Assembly: GCA_947478785.1 (NCBI GenBank)
Contig: CANJXI010000039.1
Location: 1 to 36,038, forward strand
Length of the DNA stretch: 36,038 nt
Origin: Caulobacteraceae bacterium
GTDB taxonomy: Bacteria; Pseudomonadota; Alphaproteobacteria; Caulobacterales; Caulobacteraceae
Direction of reading: 5' to 3'
A program made the position numbers and the translations under genes. Every line of letters begins with the position of its first letter. The first letter of the stretch is position 1. Shown piece after piece: positions 1 to 8,660 of the stretch. The notes beneath the pieces were generated by a model. It ran no database searches. It was not told where the DNA came from and saw nothing but the letters and a program-made list of their open reading frames with translations.

Positions 1-61
1 CCCGCGCCAGCCGACGCACCGCCGCCGCATCAAAGTCGTCCCGCAATACAATCGACCCCAT
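1..61 (-). CDS. Probable IS630-family transposase, N-terminal fragment (cut by window edge)
   Basis: The minus-strand frame opens with ATG at 59-61 and runs off the left edge. It encodes MGSIVLRDDF followed by DAAAVRRLAR. This resembles the N-terminus of the helix-turn-helix half of IS630-type transposases, which read like RxDF-x-LRRLAR before a residue-rich HTH. Only about 20 residues are visible, so the family call rests on recognition of this short block. No terminal inverted repeat or TA target can be identified between here and yggS. Whether the element is intact or a remnant cannot be told. Confidence 0.45.
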   Translation of the reverse strand, partial: MGSIVLRDDFDAAAVRRLAR

Positions 62-145
62 CCGACCACTCCTCTCCAACAAGAAGCGTGAATCACTGTT
101 CGGCCCTCAGGGGAATCCCCGAGTCTGCGTCAGCGGCGCTTGGTA

Positions 146-814
146 TTAGGCCCGCGCGCCGAACACCGCCGAACCCACGCGTACCGAGGTCGCCCCGAAG
201 CGGATGGCGGTCTCGAAGTCGTCGCTCATGCCCATCGAGAGCTTCGCAAGACCGTTGCGGGCGGCGATCCTGCCCAGCAGGGCGAAGTGCGGACCGGACG
301 GCTCGCCGAACGGCGGGATGCACATCAGGCCCTCGATCTCCAGGCCGTGAGGGCCACGGCAGGCGGCGATGAAGGCGTCGGCGCCGGCGGGGATGACGCC
401 GGCCTTCTGCGGCTCCTCGCCGGTGTTGACCTGGACGTAGAGCCGGGGGCGGCGGCCTTGGCGGTCGATCTCGCGGGCCAGGGCGGCGGCGAGCCTTTCA
501 CGGTCCAGGGTCTCGACGACGTCGAAGAACGCCACCGCGTCGGCGGCCTTGTTGCTCTGCAGGGGGCCGATGAGGTGAAGGGTCAGGCCGGCGGCCCTGC
601 CCTCCCAGCGGGTCATGGCGTCCTGCACGCGGTTCTCGCCGAAGATCCGCTGGCCGGCCGCCAGCACCGGGGCGATCGCCTCCCAGGGCTGCTGTTTGGA
701 GACCGCCACCAGGGACACGGCGGCCGGATCGCGACCCACCGCTTGCGCGGCGCGGCCGATCCGGGCCACCACATCGGCATAGGCGCGGGGCGGATCTGAG
801 AGGGGCTGAGCCAT
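146..814 (-). CDS. yggS: YggS/PROSC family pyridoxal-phosphate homeostasis protein
   Basis: The protein has 222 residues, usual for the family, a fold-type III PLP-binding protein of one barrel domain that buffers PLP and affects amino-acid and keto-acid metabolism. The PLP-lysine motif VAVSKQQPWE places the lysine at about residue 40. The frame continues with FGENRVQDAM, LHLIGPLQSNKA, and the C-terminal LSMGMSDDFETAI and GATSVRVGSAVFG blocks that hold the phosphate. ATG at 812-814 was chosen because homology starts right after it; the same frame is open upstream but reads as low-complexity shadow of the opposite gene. It diverges from the thiE-like gene with only about 20 bp between starts. 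No catalytic reaction is established for this family. Confidence 0.95.
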   Translation of the reverse strand: MAQPLSDPPRAYADVVARIGRAAQAVGRDPAAVSLVAVSKQQPWEAIAPVLAAGQRIFGENRVQDAMTRWEGRAAGLTLHLIGPLQSNKAADAVAFFDVVETLDRERLAAALAREIDRQGRRPRLYVQVNTGEEPQKAGVIPAGADAFIAACRGPHGLEIEGLMCIPPFGEPSGPHFALLGRIAARNGLAKLSMGMSDDFETAIRFGATSVRVGSAVFGARA

Positions 815-833
815 TTCCGGGAAATTCTGGACC

Positions 834-1427
834 TTGCCGAGGACGGCTGGCCTCTTACGCCGCCCCACGGGCTTGCGGAAGGACCTGCCGCGCCTGCTGT
901 TCTTCACCGATCCGGCGCGCACCCCCGACCCCGAGGCGATCGCCGCCGCCCTGCCCAGGGGCTCCGCCGTCGTGCTGCGCGCCTTCGGGGCGCCGGACGC
1001 CGAGGCGCAAGGCCGCCGGCTGCTGGCCATCGCTCGGGCGCGGGGACTCGTGCTGCTGATCGGCGCGGACGCGGCCCTCGCCCGCCGGCTGGGCGCACAC
1101 GGCGCGCACCTGCCCGAGCGGCTGGCGTATCTGGCGCGGCGGCTGAAGGCCGGCCATCCAGGCTGGATCGTCACCGTCGCCGCCCATTCGGCCCTGGCCG
1201 CGCGGCGGGCGCTGAGCGCCGGCGCGGACGCCGTGGTGGTCTCGGCGGTGTTCGCCAGCAACAGCGCCTCGGCGGGGGTCCCAATGGGGCCGGTGCGGCT
1301 GGCGAGGCTGGTGCGGCGCGCGGGCGGGCCGGCCTACGCCCTGGGCGGGATCAACGGAAAAACGGCCCGCCGCCTGCTGGACGTGGGCCTTGTGGGTCTC
1401 GCCGCGGTGGAGGGATTCAGAACTTGA
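834..1427 (+). CDS. Thiamine-phosphate synthase / TenI-like TIM-barrel protein
   Basis: About 197 residues from TTG at 834; TTG at 873 is a shorter alternative, closer to the first conserved strand (LPRLLFFTDP). The GAHLPE block, the VVVSAVFAS loop and the YALGGINGKTARRL strand-loop fit the ThiE/TenI superfamily, in which ThiE joins HMP-pyrophosphate and thiazole phosphate to make thiamine phosphate. The loop after the seventh strand reads SAVFASNSASAG instead of the usual GPxxxTxTK, so pyrophosphate handling may differ and a TenI-like role is possible. Its stop codon lies inside the 3' end of the convergent ntrZ gene (11-bp overlap). Family assignment is fairly secure, exact reaction is not. 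Confidence 0.75.
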   Translation: MPRTAGLLRRPTGLRKDLPRLLFFTDPARTPDPEAIAAALPRGSAVVLRAFGAPDAEAQGRRLLAIARARGLVLLIGADAALARRLGAHGAHLPERLAYLARRLKAGHPGWIVTVAAHSALAARRALSAGADAVVVSAVFASNSASAGVPMGPVRLARLVRRAGGPAYALGGINGKTARRLLDVGLVGLAAVEGFRT

Positions 1428-1803
1428 AGCGGGTCTCGAACTGCACCCGGGGCTGGCCCTCGTCCGGGGTCAGCTTGCGCGGCGCGGTCACCAGCTGCTG
1501 GTCGCCGATCGCCCCGGCGACGCCGACGCGGAGCGACGGGGTGACGCGGTAGTAGGCCCCGGCCTGGACGTCGTTCCAGGTGGAGGCGCGGCTGTCGGGC
1601 TGCTGCAGGTTGAGCGTCAGGCCCCAGCGGCCCTTGCGCGCGTCCCACTTCAGCGAGCTTGTTCCCGGGGACGCCAGGTTGGCGGTCTCGGTGCGCACGG
1701 TGAATTCGCTGGTCTTGCCCTTGTCGGCCGCCTGCGCGCCGCCGGACGCCGCGCCCAGGAGCGCGGTGGCGGCGATCAGCAGTGTGATCCGGCGAAACGA
1801 CAT
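1417..1803 (-). CDS. ntrZ: NtrZ-family periplasmic regulatory protein
   Basis: The 128-residue product starts with a clear Sec signal peptide (MSFRRITLLIAATALLG) with a likely cut after AQA at about residue 25. The mature part is small and beta-rich, ending in aromatic FETRFKF. In C. crescentus the periplasmic protein NtrZ, which restrains the histidine kinase NtrY of the NtrYX system, sits next to the DUF3576-leuS-lptE-holA-parB string; the same order is seen here, and that synteny is the main reason for the name. ATG at 1801-1803 is chosen because it gives the signal peptide directly. The weak alternative is a generic outer-membrane-like secreted protein, since the C-terminal phenylalanine is porin-like. 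Confidence 0.72.
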   Translation of the reverse strand: MSFRRITLLIAATALLGAASGGAQAADKGKTSEFTVRTETANLASPGTSSLKWDARKGRWGLTLNLQQPDSRASTWNDVQAGAYYRVTPSLRVGVAGAIGDQQLVTAPRKLTPDEGQPRVQFETRFKF

Positions 1804-2076
1804 GCCCAACCCTATAGCGCCGCGGCGCTGGAGACGACACCCAGGGATATCCCTTAAGGCACCGCAGTAAAAGGCGATTAAAGAAGCCGCGGCCCCGAGG
1901 TCAACCGGACTCCCGCGATGAGTGTTCAATTAACCTCGTATGTCGGTCCCCTGTGTCCGTAACGCCACGCGATTCCTGTTTGGCGCCAGCGGGGGCGTTG
2001 TTATAGAGGGCCCGGCGCGGGGCGGCGCCGTGGCGCCTGGACGTTCGCGCCGCGGAAACTTTGGAGACGGATACAG
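1804..2076. promoter_or_regulatory. Divergent intergenic region of ntrZ and the DUF3576 gene, with two palindromes
   Basis: This 273-bp gap must hold the promoters of both divergent genes. Just upstream of the ntrZ start are two perfect palindromes: AGCGCCGCGGCGCT at 1816-1829 and AGGGATATCCCT at 1843-1854, the second overlapping CCTTAAGG. TTAA words occur at 1876 and 1929 but not with the 7-bp spacing of a CtrA box. A clear -35/-10 pair is not visible. The palindromes could be operators or fold in the ntrZ leader; this is inference. Confidence 0.4.
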
Positions 2077-2574
2077 ATGCCGTTTGTGCGCGGATTTTGG
2101 GTGCGTGGTGCGACCGCGGGCGTGATCGGGCTCAGCCTGCTGGCGCTTGCCGCCTGCGGCAGCTCAGGTCCGAAGAACTACCAGAAGGAATCCCGCGGCC
2201 TGTTCGGGATGCACATGGGCGGACGGCCGGCGAGCGAGGAAGCCCCCGCGATCGGCGTCAACGGCTACCTGTGGCGCGCCACCCTGGATACGCTGTCGTT
2301 CATGCCGCTGGCCTCGGCCGACCCCTACGGCGGGGTGATCATCACCGACTGGTACGTGAATCCGGAAAAGCCCGACGAGCGGTTCAAGTGCACCGTCTAC
2401 ATCCTGGATTCCCGCCTGCGCGCCGACGGCCTGAACGTGGCGGTCTTCAAGCAGAACCGCGACGCCTCCGGCGGCTGGACCGACGCGCCATCGGCCGGCC
2501 AGACCGAGACCGACATCGAAAACGCCATCCTGACCCGGGCCCGCCAGCTGCGGCTGTCGAACCTCAAGGGCTGA
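2077..2574 (+). CDS. DUF3576 domain-containing lipoprotein
   Basis: The 165-residue product has a lipoprotein signal peptide with lipobox LAAC and the acylated cysteine at residue 27. It then reads GVNGYLWRATLDTLSF, SADPYGGVIITDWY and VYILDSRLRADGLNV, the conserved core of the alphaproteobacterial DUF3576 family. The ATG at 2077 follows a GGAG at about -12. No biochemical role is known for the family; the likely location is the periplasmic face of an envelope membrane. It sits directly upstream of leuS-lptE, as in Caulobacter. Confidence 0.88.
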   Translation: MPFVRGFWVRGATAGVIGLSLLALAACGSSGPKNYQKESRGLFGMHMGGRPASEEAPAIGVNGYLWRATLDTLSFMPLASADPYGGVIITDWYVNPEKPDERFKCTVYILDSRLRADGLNVAVFKQNRDASGGWTDAPSAGQTETDIENAILTRARQLRLSNLKG

Positions 2575-2584
2575 GGCGATCCCG

Positions 2585-2723
2585 TTGCTCCACTGGGGGA
2601 GCGGTCAGCGAAGCTGACTGAGGGGGCTTCCCCCGAGGTCGGCGCGGTCGACGTTCCTCCGGTCTGAGCGGATACCCCCTCCGTCTCGCAGTAAGCCGCG
2701 ATCCACCTCCCCTCGGGGGGAAG
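2585..2723. repeat. GC-rich mosaic intergenic palindromic element
   Basis: The gap between the DUF3576 gene and leuS is filled with short hairpins in tandem: GTCAGC-GAA-GCTGAC at 2604-2618, GGGGG-CTT-CCCCC around 2622-2634, and a CCCC-rich / GGGG-rich stem near 2706-2721. This resembles dispersed ccctccgtc / gacggaggg-type intergenic elements of Caulobacteraceae, and shares pieces with the block at 20153-20217. It may end the upstream transcript or act as processing stems. It is not a classical U-tailed terminator. Confidence 0.55.
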
Positions 2724-2779
2724 AATGTCGGAACGGGGAACGGTTGACCGGGGGCGCAACTCCAGTCCAAAGCCCACCG

Positions 2780-5359
2780 ATGGCCCGCTACAATCCCAAA
2801 GAGACCGAGCCCCGATGGCGCAAGGCCTGGGCCGACGCCGACGCGTTCCGGGCCGAGATGGTTCCGGGCAAGCCCAAATACTATGTGCTGGAGATGTTTC
2901 CCTATCCGTCGGGGCGCCTGCACATGGGCCATGTGCGCAACTATGCGCTGGGCGACGTGATCGCGCGGTTCAAGCGGGCGCGGGGCTTCTCCGTGCTGCA
3001 CCCGATGGGCTGGGACGCCTTCGGCCTGCCGGCCGAGAACGCCGCCATGGAGCGCGGGGTCGACCCCAAGGGCTGGACCTACGACAACATCGCCCGGATG
3101 CGCGCCGAACTGAAGGAGCTGGGCCTCTCCATCGACTGGAGCCGCGAGTTCGCCACCTGCGACGTGGCCTACTACGGCCAGCAGCAGGCGCTGTTCCTCG
3201 ACTTCTTCGAACGCGGCCTGGTCTATCGCAAGGAGGCGGTGGTCAACTGGGACCCGGTCGACATGACCGTGCTGGCCAACGAGCAGGTGATCGACGGGCG
3301 CGGATGGCGCTCCGGCGCGGTCGTCGAGAAGCGCAAGCTGAACCAGTGGTTCCTGCGGATCACCGACTACGCCGACCAGCTGGTCGACGACCTGGCGAGC
3401 CTCGACCGCTGGCCCGAGAAGGTCCGGGTCATGCAGGAGAACTGGATCGGCCGGTCCAAGGGCCTGAAGTTCAAGTTCAAGTTCGGCGGGCCCGCGCCCG
3501 CCGGGTTCGAGGACGGGCTGGAGGTCTATACGACACGCCCGGACACACTCTTCGGCGCGGCCTTCGTCGGCGTCGCGCCGGACCACCCGCTGGCCGAACA
3601 GGCCGCGGCCCAGAGCGCCGAGGCCGCCGCCTTCATCGCCGAGTGCAAGAAGGGCGGGGCCAGCCAGGCCGAGATCGACACCGCCGAGAAGATGGGCTTC
3701 GACACCGGCCTTGTGGTGAAGCATCCCTTCGATCCGGATCGCACCCTGTCGGTCTGGATCGCCAACTTCATCCTGATGGACTACGGGACGGGGGCGATCT
3801 TCGGCTGCCCCGCCCACGACCAGCGCGACCTTGATTTCGCCCGCAAATACAATCTGCCGGTGACGCCGGTGGTGCTGCCGCCCGGCGAGGATCCCGCGAC
3901 CTTCGAGGTGGCCGGCGAGGCCTACACCGGGCCCGGGTCGATCTATCACTCCGGCTTCCTCGACGGCCTGGACATCGAACCGGCCAAGGCCGCCGCCATC
4001 GAGCGGATCGAAGCCCAGGGCGAGGGCGAGGGCGCCACGGTGTTCCGCCTGCGCGACTGGGGCGTGGCGCGCCAGCGGGCCTGGGGCTGCCCGATCCCGA
4101 TGGTCCATTGCGACAAGGACGGCGTGGTCCCGCTGCCGAAACAGGCCCTGCCCGTGGCGCTGCCGGACGACCTGGAATTCGGCAAGCCCGGCAACGCGCT
4201 GGAGCGGCACCCGAGCTGGAAACAGACCACCTGCCCCAAGTGCGGCGGCCCGGCCCGGCGCGAGACCGACACGCTCGACACCTTCGTGGACTCCTCCTGG
4301 TACTTCGCCCGGTTCACCGACACCGCCTCGCCCGTCCCGATCGACAAGGCCACGGCCGACTACTGGCTGCCGGTCGACCAGTATGTGGGCGGCATCGAGC
4401 ACGCGGTGCTGCACCTGCTCTACGCGCGCTTCGTCACCAAGGCGCTCGCCGACGACGGGCAGGTCTCGGTGCGCGAGCCGTTCGCGGGCCTGTTCACCCA
4501 GGGGATGGTGACCCACGAGACCTACCGCCTGCAGAACGGCGACTGGGTCGAGCCCAAGGACGTCGAGGTCGTGGCGCAAGGCGACATCCGCGCCGCAAGG
4601 CTGGTTGCGACCGGCGAGCCGGTGACGGTGGGCGACGTCGAGAAGATGTCGAAGTCCAAGAAGAACACCGTCGCACCCGGCGAGATCTTCGAGGTCTACG
4701 GCGTCGACGCCGCGCGCCTGTTCGTGTTGTCGGACAGCCCGCCCGAGCGGGACGCGATCTGGTCGGCGGCCGGCGTCCAGGGCGCCTGGCGGTTCGTCAA
4801 CAAGGTCTGGGAGGAGTTCGACAGCCAGCCGGCGTCGGACCCCGTCGCGGAGGCCGACGAACCGGCGCTGGCGCTGCGGCGTGCGACCCACAAGCTGGTC
4901 AAGCAGCTGACCGACGCCATCGACAGCTTCCGGTTCAATTCCGGCATCGCGCGGCTCTACGAGTTCCTGAACCTCCTGAAGGCCAACCCTGCGAAGGGCG
5001 CCTCGCCCGCCCTGCTGGCGGCGCGGCAAGAGGCGCTGTCGGCCTTCTCGCGGCTGATCGCGCCCTTCACCCCGCACCTGGCGGAGGAGTGCTGGACCCG
5101 GGTCGGCGGCGACGGCATGGTCGCCTTCGCGCCCTGGCCCGAGTACGATCCGGCGCTCACCGAGGACGCCGTGCGCATCCTGCCGGTGCAGGTTAACGGC
5201 AAGCGGCGGGGCGAGATTTCCGTGGCCGCCGGGGCCGAGCCCGCCGATGTGGAGAAGATCGTGCTTGACGACCCGGAGATCGCCAGGCGCCTAGAAGGCC
5301 TGACCATCCGCAAGGTGATCGTGGTGAAGGATCGTATCGTCAACATCGTGGCGGGCTAG
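2780..5359 (+). CDS. leuS: Leucyl-tRNA synthetase
   Basis: The 859-residue class Ia synthetase charges tRNA-Leu with leucine in the cytosol; length matches bacterial LeuRS. The HIGH signature is HMGH at residues 48-51 in [14 protein letters not shown]. The CP1 editing domain is present with [11 protein letters not shown] and [17 protein letters not shown]. The KMSKS loop is exact at residues 622-626 (EKMSKSKKN). An anticodon-binding helical domain and the C-terminal domain ending [13 protein letters not shown] follow. ATG at 2780 gives [13 protein letters not shown], the usual start; TTG at 2744 would add 12 atypical residues. It is followed after 6 bp by lptE, a pairing conserved in alphaproteobacteria. 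Confidence 0.98.
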   Translation: MARYNPKETEPRWRKAWADADAFRAEMVPGKPKYYVLEMFPYPSGRLHMGHVRNYALGDVIARFKRARGFSVLHPMGWDAFGLPAENAAMERGVDPKGWTYDNIARMRAELKELGLSIDWSREFATCDVAYYGQQQALFLDFFERGLVYRKEAVVNWDPVDMTVLANEQVIDGRGWRSGAVVEKRKLNQWFLRITDYADQLVDDLASLDRWPEKVRVMQENWIGRSKGLKFKFKFGGPAPAGFEDGLEVYTTRPDTLFGAAFVGVAPDHPLAEQAAAQSAEAAAFIAECKKGGASQAEIDTAEKMGFDTGLVVKHPFDPDRTLSVWIANFILMDYGTGAIFGCPAHDQRDLDFARKYNLPVTPVVLPPGEDPATFEVAGEAYTGPGSIYHSGFLDGLDIEPAKAAAIERIEAQGEGEGATVFRLRDWGVARQRAWGCPIPMVHCDKDGVVPLPKQALPVALPDDLEFGKPGNALERHPSWKQTTCPKCGGPARRETDTLDTFVDSSWYFARFTDTASPVPIDKATADYWLPVDQYVGGIEHAVLHLLYARFVTKALADDGQVSVREPFAGLFTQGMVTHETYRLQNGDWVEPKDVEVVAQGDIRAARLVATGEPVTVGDVEKMSKSKKNTVAPGEIFEVYGVDAARLFVLSDSPPERDAIWSAAGVQGAWRFVNKVWEEFDSQPASDPVAEADEPALALRRATHKLVKQLTDAIDSFRFNSGIARLYEFLNLLKANPAKGASPALLAARQEALSAFSRLIAPFTPHLAEECWTRVGGDGMVAFAPWPEYDPALTEDAVRILPVQVNGKRRGEISVAAGAEPADVEKIVLDDPEIARRLEGLTIRKVIVVKDRIVNIVAG

Positions 5360-5365
5360 GGCTGA

Positions 5366-5869
5366 ATGAAACGCGCAATAACCTTGGCCGTCCTGCTGTT
5401 CGCCGCCGCCGGCCTAGGCGCGTGCGGGTTCGCGCCGCTCTATGGGGCGCCGGGCGTGGTCTCCAGCCTTGCGGCCATCGACGTGGTCGCCCCTGACGGG
5501 CGCGCCGGCTACCTGATCCGCGAGCACCTGGACGACGCTTTCGCCAAGAACCACGGCGCGCCCGCCGCCTACCGCATGCAGCTGTCGCTCTCCGAGGCGC
5601 GCTATCCGCGCGGCGTGCGCATCGACAACGTGGCCACCCGCTACGAATACGTCCTGGTCGCCGACTACGCCCTTGCCGCGGTGCCGTCAGGCGCGCTCGC
5701 CAAGAAGGGCCGGGTTCGGGTGGAGCTGACCTACGATTCCGCCGACCAGCCCTACGCCTCGATCGCCGCGCAACAGGACGCCCAGGACCGCGGCGCGGAA
5801 GAAGCCGCCCGCCGCATCCAGCTGGAACTGGCCGCGTGGCTCGCCAACGGGGCCAAGCCGAAAGGCTGA
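5366..5869 (+). CDS. lptE: LPS-assembly lipoprotein LptE
   Basis: A 167-residue outer-membrane lipoprotein that plugs the LptD barrel and helps put lipopolysaccharide on the cell surface. The signal peptide ends in lipobox LGAC with the acylated cysteine at residue 20, followed by GFAPLYG, the GF-x-PLY signature of LptE. It lies 6 bp after leuS and 7 bp before holA, so the three genes are very likely one transcript, the common leuS-lptE-holA arrangement. Sequence divergence is normal for this family; signature plus context make the call secure. Confidence 0.92.
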   Translation: MKRAITLAVLLFAAAGLGACGFAPLYGAPGVVSSLAAIDVVAPDGRAGYLIREHLDDAFAKNHGAPAAYRMQLSLSEARYPRGVRIDNVATRYEYVLVADYALAAVPSGALAKKGRVRVELTYDSADQPYASIAAQQDAQDRGAEEAARRIQLELAAWLANGAKPKG

Positions 5870-5876
5870 CGCCGCC

Positions 5877-6929
5877 ATGATCCTCGGCAAGCGCCCGGAC
5901 ATCGAACGCTTCCTCAAGGCCCCCGATCCGCACATCCGCGCCGCCCTGATCTATGGCCGCGACATGGGCGTGGTGCACGACCGTGGCCGGCAGCTGGCGG
6001 CGAAACTGGTCAAGGACCCGGACGACCCCTTCGACGTGGCGCAACTGACCGACGGCGACCTCGACGCCGATGGCGGGCGGCTGGAGGGCGAACTCGCCGC
6101 CCAGTCGCTGATGGGCGGGCGCCGGCTGGTGCGCCTGCGGTTCGCCACCGAGAAGTCCGGCCCCGACAAGGTGGCCGCCGAGGCGCTGGTCCGGCACGCG
6201 GCGGGCGAGCTCAACCCCGACGCCTTCCTGATCATCGAGGCGGGCGCGCTCGGCAAGACCTCGGACCTCCGCAAGGCCGCGGAGAAGTCGGCCGGGGCCG
6301 CGGTGATCCCCTGCTACGAGGACGAACCCGGCGACGTGGCGCGCCTGGTCCGCGAGACCCTGGCCCAGGACAACCTCTCGCTGAACGCCGATGCGCTCGC
6401 GCTGTTCGTGGCGCGCATGCCCAAGGAGCGCGGCGTCGCCCGCCAGGAGATCGAGCGGCTGGCGCTCTATCTGGGCCCGGGCTCCGGCGCCCTGGCCGCC
6501 CCCGCCGATCTGGAGCCGTTCCTGGGGGTGGAGCCGGAGGCCTCGCTGCTGGACGCCGCGTCCGATGCGTTCGGCGGGCGGCTGGCCGACGCACAGGCCG
6601 GCCTGCGGCGCGCGGCGCAGGAGGGCGAGGCCGGGCCCGCCGCGGTCCGCGCCATCGGCATGCACCTGGGCAAGCTTCGCCGCGTGCTGACCCTGGCGCG
6701 GAACGGCGCCAGCCTGCAGGAGGCCGCCAAGGCCTCGGGCGTGTTCTGGAAACAGGAGCGCGAGTTCCTGCGCCAGGCCCGCGGCTGGTCGCTGGAAGAC
6801 CTCGACAAACTGCAGCCCGACGTGCTCGCCGCCGACCGCGACTGCAAGACCGCCGGCAGCCCCGACCGCCTGATCTCCGAGCGCCTGGCGCTGTCGGTCG
6901 CCGGCCGCGCGCGACGGCTGGGGCTTTAG
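5877..6929 (+). CDS. holA: DNA polymerase III delta subunit
   Basis: The 350-residue product is the clamp-loader delta subunit, which opens the beta sliding clamp. The N-terminus MILGKRPDIERFLKAP and the block LIYGRDMGVVHDRGRQL are typical of alphaproteobacterial HolA. As expected for delta, the AAA+-like fold lacks a Walker A motif. The C-terminal helical collar domain occupies roughly residues 210-345. It is the last gene of the leuS-lptE-holA run and converges on parB, with a bidirectional stem-loop between their stops. Confidence 0.93.
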   Translation: MILGKRPDIERFLKAPDPHIRAALIYGRDMGVVHDRGRQLAAKLVKDPDDPFDVAQLTDGDLDADGGRLEGELAAQSLMGGRRLVRLRFATEKSGPDKVAAEALVRHAAGELNPDAFLIIEAGALGKTSDLRKAAEKSAGAAVIPCYEDEPGDVARLVRETLAQDNLSLNADALALFVARMPKERGVARQEIERLALYLGPGSGALAAPADLEPFLGVEPEASLLDAASDAFGGRLADAQAGLRRAAQEGEAGPAAVRAIGMHLGKLRRVLTLARNGASLQEAAKASGVFWKQEREFLRQARGWSLEDLDKLQPDVLAADRDCKTAGSPDRLISERLALSVAGRARRLGL

Positions 6930-6937
6930 GGTGCGGT

Positions 6938-6957
6938 CTTCCCCGATACGGGGGAAG
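6938..6957. terminator. Bidirectional stem-loop between holA and parB
   Basis: CTTCCCC at 6938-6944 pairs perfectly with GGGGAAG at 6951-6957 around a 6-base loop. It occupies most of the 31-bp gap between the two convergent stop codons. There is no strong T-run on either side, so it may act with Rho or as a 3'-end stabiliser. Confidence 0.6.
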
Positions 6958-6960
6958 CCC

Positions 6961-7836
6961 TTAGGCCTTGGTCAGGCGGCGGCAGATTTCGTCGAGGGCT
7001 TCCAGGCTGGCGTAGCGGATGCGGACTTCGCCGGCCCCGCCGTGGTCGGTGATGTCGACCTTCATGCCGAGCATCTCCTCGATGTCGGCCTCGAGCGCGG
7101 CGGTGTCTGTGTCCTTGACCCGCCGGGGCCCCGAGGCTTTCTTCGGCCCGCCTGCCCTGCCCTTCGCGAGAGCCTCGGCTTCGCGGACGGAAAGGCCTTT
7201 GTCGACAATGGTTTGCGCCAAGGTCTCCGGGAAGGCTGCGGTGAGGATCGCCCGCGCGTGGCCGGCCGAGAGCCGCCCGAACAGCACGTGGTCCTGAACG
7301 GCGTCGGGGAGCTGCAGAAGGCGCAGCGTGTTGGCGACATGGCTGCGCGACTTGCCGACGGCGGAGGCGGCCTTGTCCTGGGTGTAGCCCAGCCGGCCCA
7401 TAAGGGAGCGGTAGGCCTGGGCCTCCTCCATGGCGTTGAGGTCTTCACGCTGGACGTTTTCGACGATGGCGATCTCCAGCGCCTTCTCATCCGTCAGTGT
7501 ACGGACGAGTGTCGGAATAGCCTTCAGTCCGGCCTTCTGCGCGGCCCGCCAGCGGCGTTCGCCGGCGACGATCTCATACTCGCCGGGCGTCTTGGGAGAC
7601 GGCCTGACCAGGATGGGCTGCAGCACGCCCTTGTCGCGGATCGAGACCTCCAGCTCGCCGATCTCCGCTTCGGAGAAATTGCGGCGGGGCTGGTCTGGAT
7701 TGCGGTGGATCAGCTCGATGGGCAGTTCGCGCGCGCCATCGGTGGCGGGCCCGCCGGCCCGGCCGTCGGCCTCGTCGTCGGCTTCGCCCAGCAGGGCCGA
7801 AAGTCCCCGGCCCAATCCCCTGCGTCCCTCGGCCAT
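6961..7836 (-). CDS. parB: Chromosome partitioning protein ParB (CTPase)
   Basis: A 291-residue centromere-binding protein that loads at parS, binds and hydrolyses CTP and spreads as a sliding clamp. The N-terminal [10 protein letters not shown] (residues 8-17) is the ParA-stimulating motif. The CTP-binding GERRWRA box is at residues 92-98 and ENVQRED at 126-132. The parS-reading helix-turn-helix is at about 150-175 (YTQDKAASAVGKSRSHVANTL), and the C-terminal dimerisation domain ends the protein. ATG at 7834-7836 was chosen; an upstream in-frame extension is arginine-rich shadow sequence. It starts 11 bp after parA, so it is co-transcribed. Two matching parS sites lie at 11.2 and 14.6 kb. Confidence 0.98.
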   Translation of the reverse strand: MAEGRRGLGRGLSALLGEADDEADGRAGGPATDGARELPIELIHRNPDQPRRNFSEAEIGELEVSIRDKGVLQPILVRPSPKTPGEYEIVAGERRWRAAQKAGLKAIPTLVRTLTDEKALEIAIVENVQREDLNAMEEAQAYRSLMGRLGYTQDKAASAVGKSRSHVANTLRLLQLPDAVQDHVLFGRLSAGHARAILTAAFPETLAQTIVDKGLSVREAEALAKGRAGGPKKASGPRRVKDTDTAALEADIEEMLGMKVDITDHGGAGEVRIRYASLEALDEICRRLTKA

Positions 7837-7847
7837 CGCAATCCCCC

Positions 7848-8660
7848 TCAAGCCGCGGCCACGCGCCGGCGGTCGCGCTCGCGCAGCACCACTTCGCGGG
7901 CGAGCCGCAGATAGGCCTGGCTGCCGGCGCATTTCAGATCGTAGACCAGCGCCGGCTTGCCGAACGACGGCGCCTCGGAGACCCGCACGTTCCGGGGGAT
8001 CACCGTCTGGTAGACCGTCTCGCCGAAGTGGCTGCGCACGTCGGAACCCACCTGTTCGGACAGGCTGTTGCGGCGGTCGAACATGGTCAGCACGATGCCC
8101 TGGATCTCCAGCTTGGGATTGAGGCTGGCGCGGACCAGCTCGATGGTCCGCATCAGCTGGGTCAGGCCTTCTAGCGCGAAGAACTCACACTGCAGCGGCA
8201 CCAGCACGGCGTCTGCGGCGGCCATGGCGTTGACGGTGAGCAGGTTCAGCGACGGCGGGCAGTCGATGAGCACATAGGTGTAGGGCCCGTCGCGCAGGGG
8301 CTCGAGCGCGTCGCGCAGCTTGAAGGAGCGCCGGGCGTCCTGGACCAGCTCCATCTCGACGCCGGAGAGGTCGGGATCGGACGGCGCGAGATCGAGACCC
8401 GGCACGGAGGTCTTAACCACCGCCTCCAGCACGGTGCGCTCGCCCATCAGCACGTCGTAGAGCGTCGTCTTGCGTTGCGCCCGGGCGACGCCCAGGCCCG
8501 TGGAGGCGTTGCCCTGCGGGTCGCTGTCGATCAGCAGCACGCGCTCGCCGACGGCGGCCAGCGCGGTGCCGAGGTTGATCGCGGTGGTGGTCTTGCCAAC
8601 GCCGCCCTTCTGGTTGGCGACCACCAGCACGCGCAGGCGGGGTTCAGGCCTTGCGGGCAC
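7848..8660 (-). CDS. parA: Chromosome partitioning ATPase ParA
   Basis: The 270-residue Walker-type ATPase forms the nucleoid-bound gradient that pulls the ParB-parS complex toward a pole. It has a deviant Walker A, KGGVGKT at residues 18-24 with the signature lysine 18, a Walker A' strand VLLIDSDPQGNAS, and Walker B YVLIDCPPSLNLLT. The first usable start is GTG at 8658-8660, which overlaps the rsmG stop by 17 bp; GTG at about 8633 would cut into the first strand. The rsmG-parA-parB order and overlap point to one operon from mnmG through parB. Confidence 0.98.
   Translation of the reverse strand: MPARPEPRLRVLVVANQKGGVGKTTTAINLGTALAAVGERVLLIDSDPQGNASTGLGVARAQRKTTLYDVLMGERTVLEAVVKTSVPGLDLAPSDPDLSGVEMELVQDARRSFKLRDALEPLRDGPYTYVLIDCPPSLNLLTVNAMAAADAVLVPLQCEFFALEGLTQLMRTIELVRASLNPKLEIQGIVLTMFDRRNSLSEQVGSDVRSHFGETVYQTVIPRNVRVSEAPSFGKPALVYDLKCAGSQAYLRLAREVVLRERDRRRVAAA

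Noticed and set aside
1..145. A complete insertion sequence at the left edge
   Set aside because: Only the first 20 codons are in the window and no terminal inverted repeat could be found.
2564..5077. 837-codon open frame on the minus strand opposite leuS
   Set aside because: Shadow of a GC-rich gene: arginine/glycine-rich, no family resemblance, while leuS on the plus strand has all its motifs.
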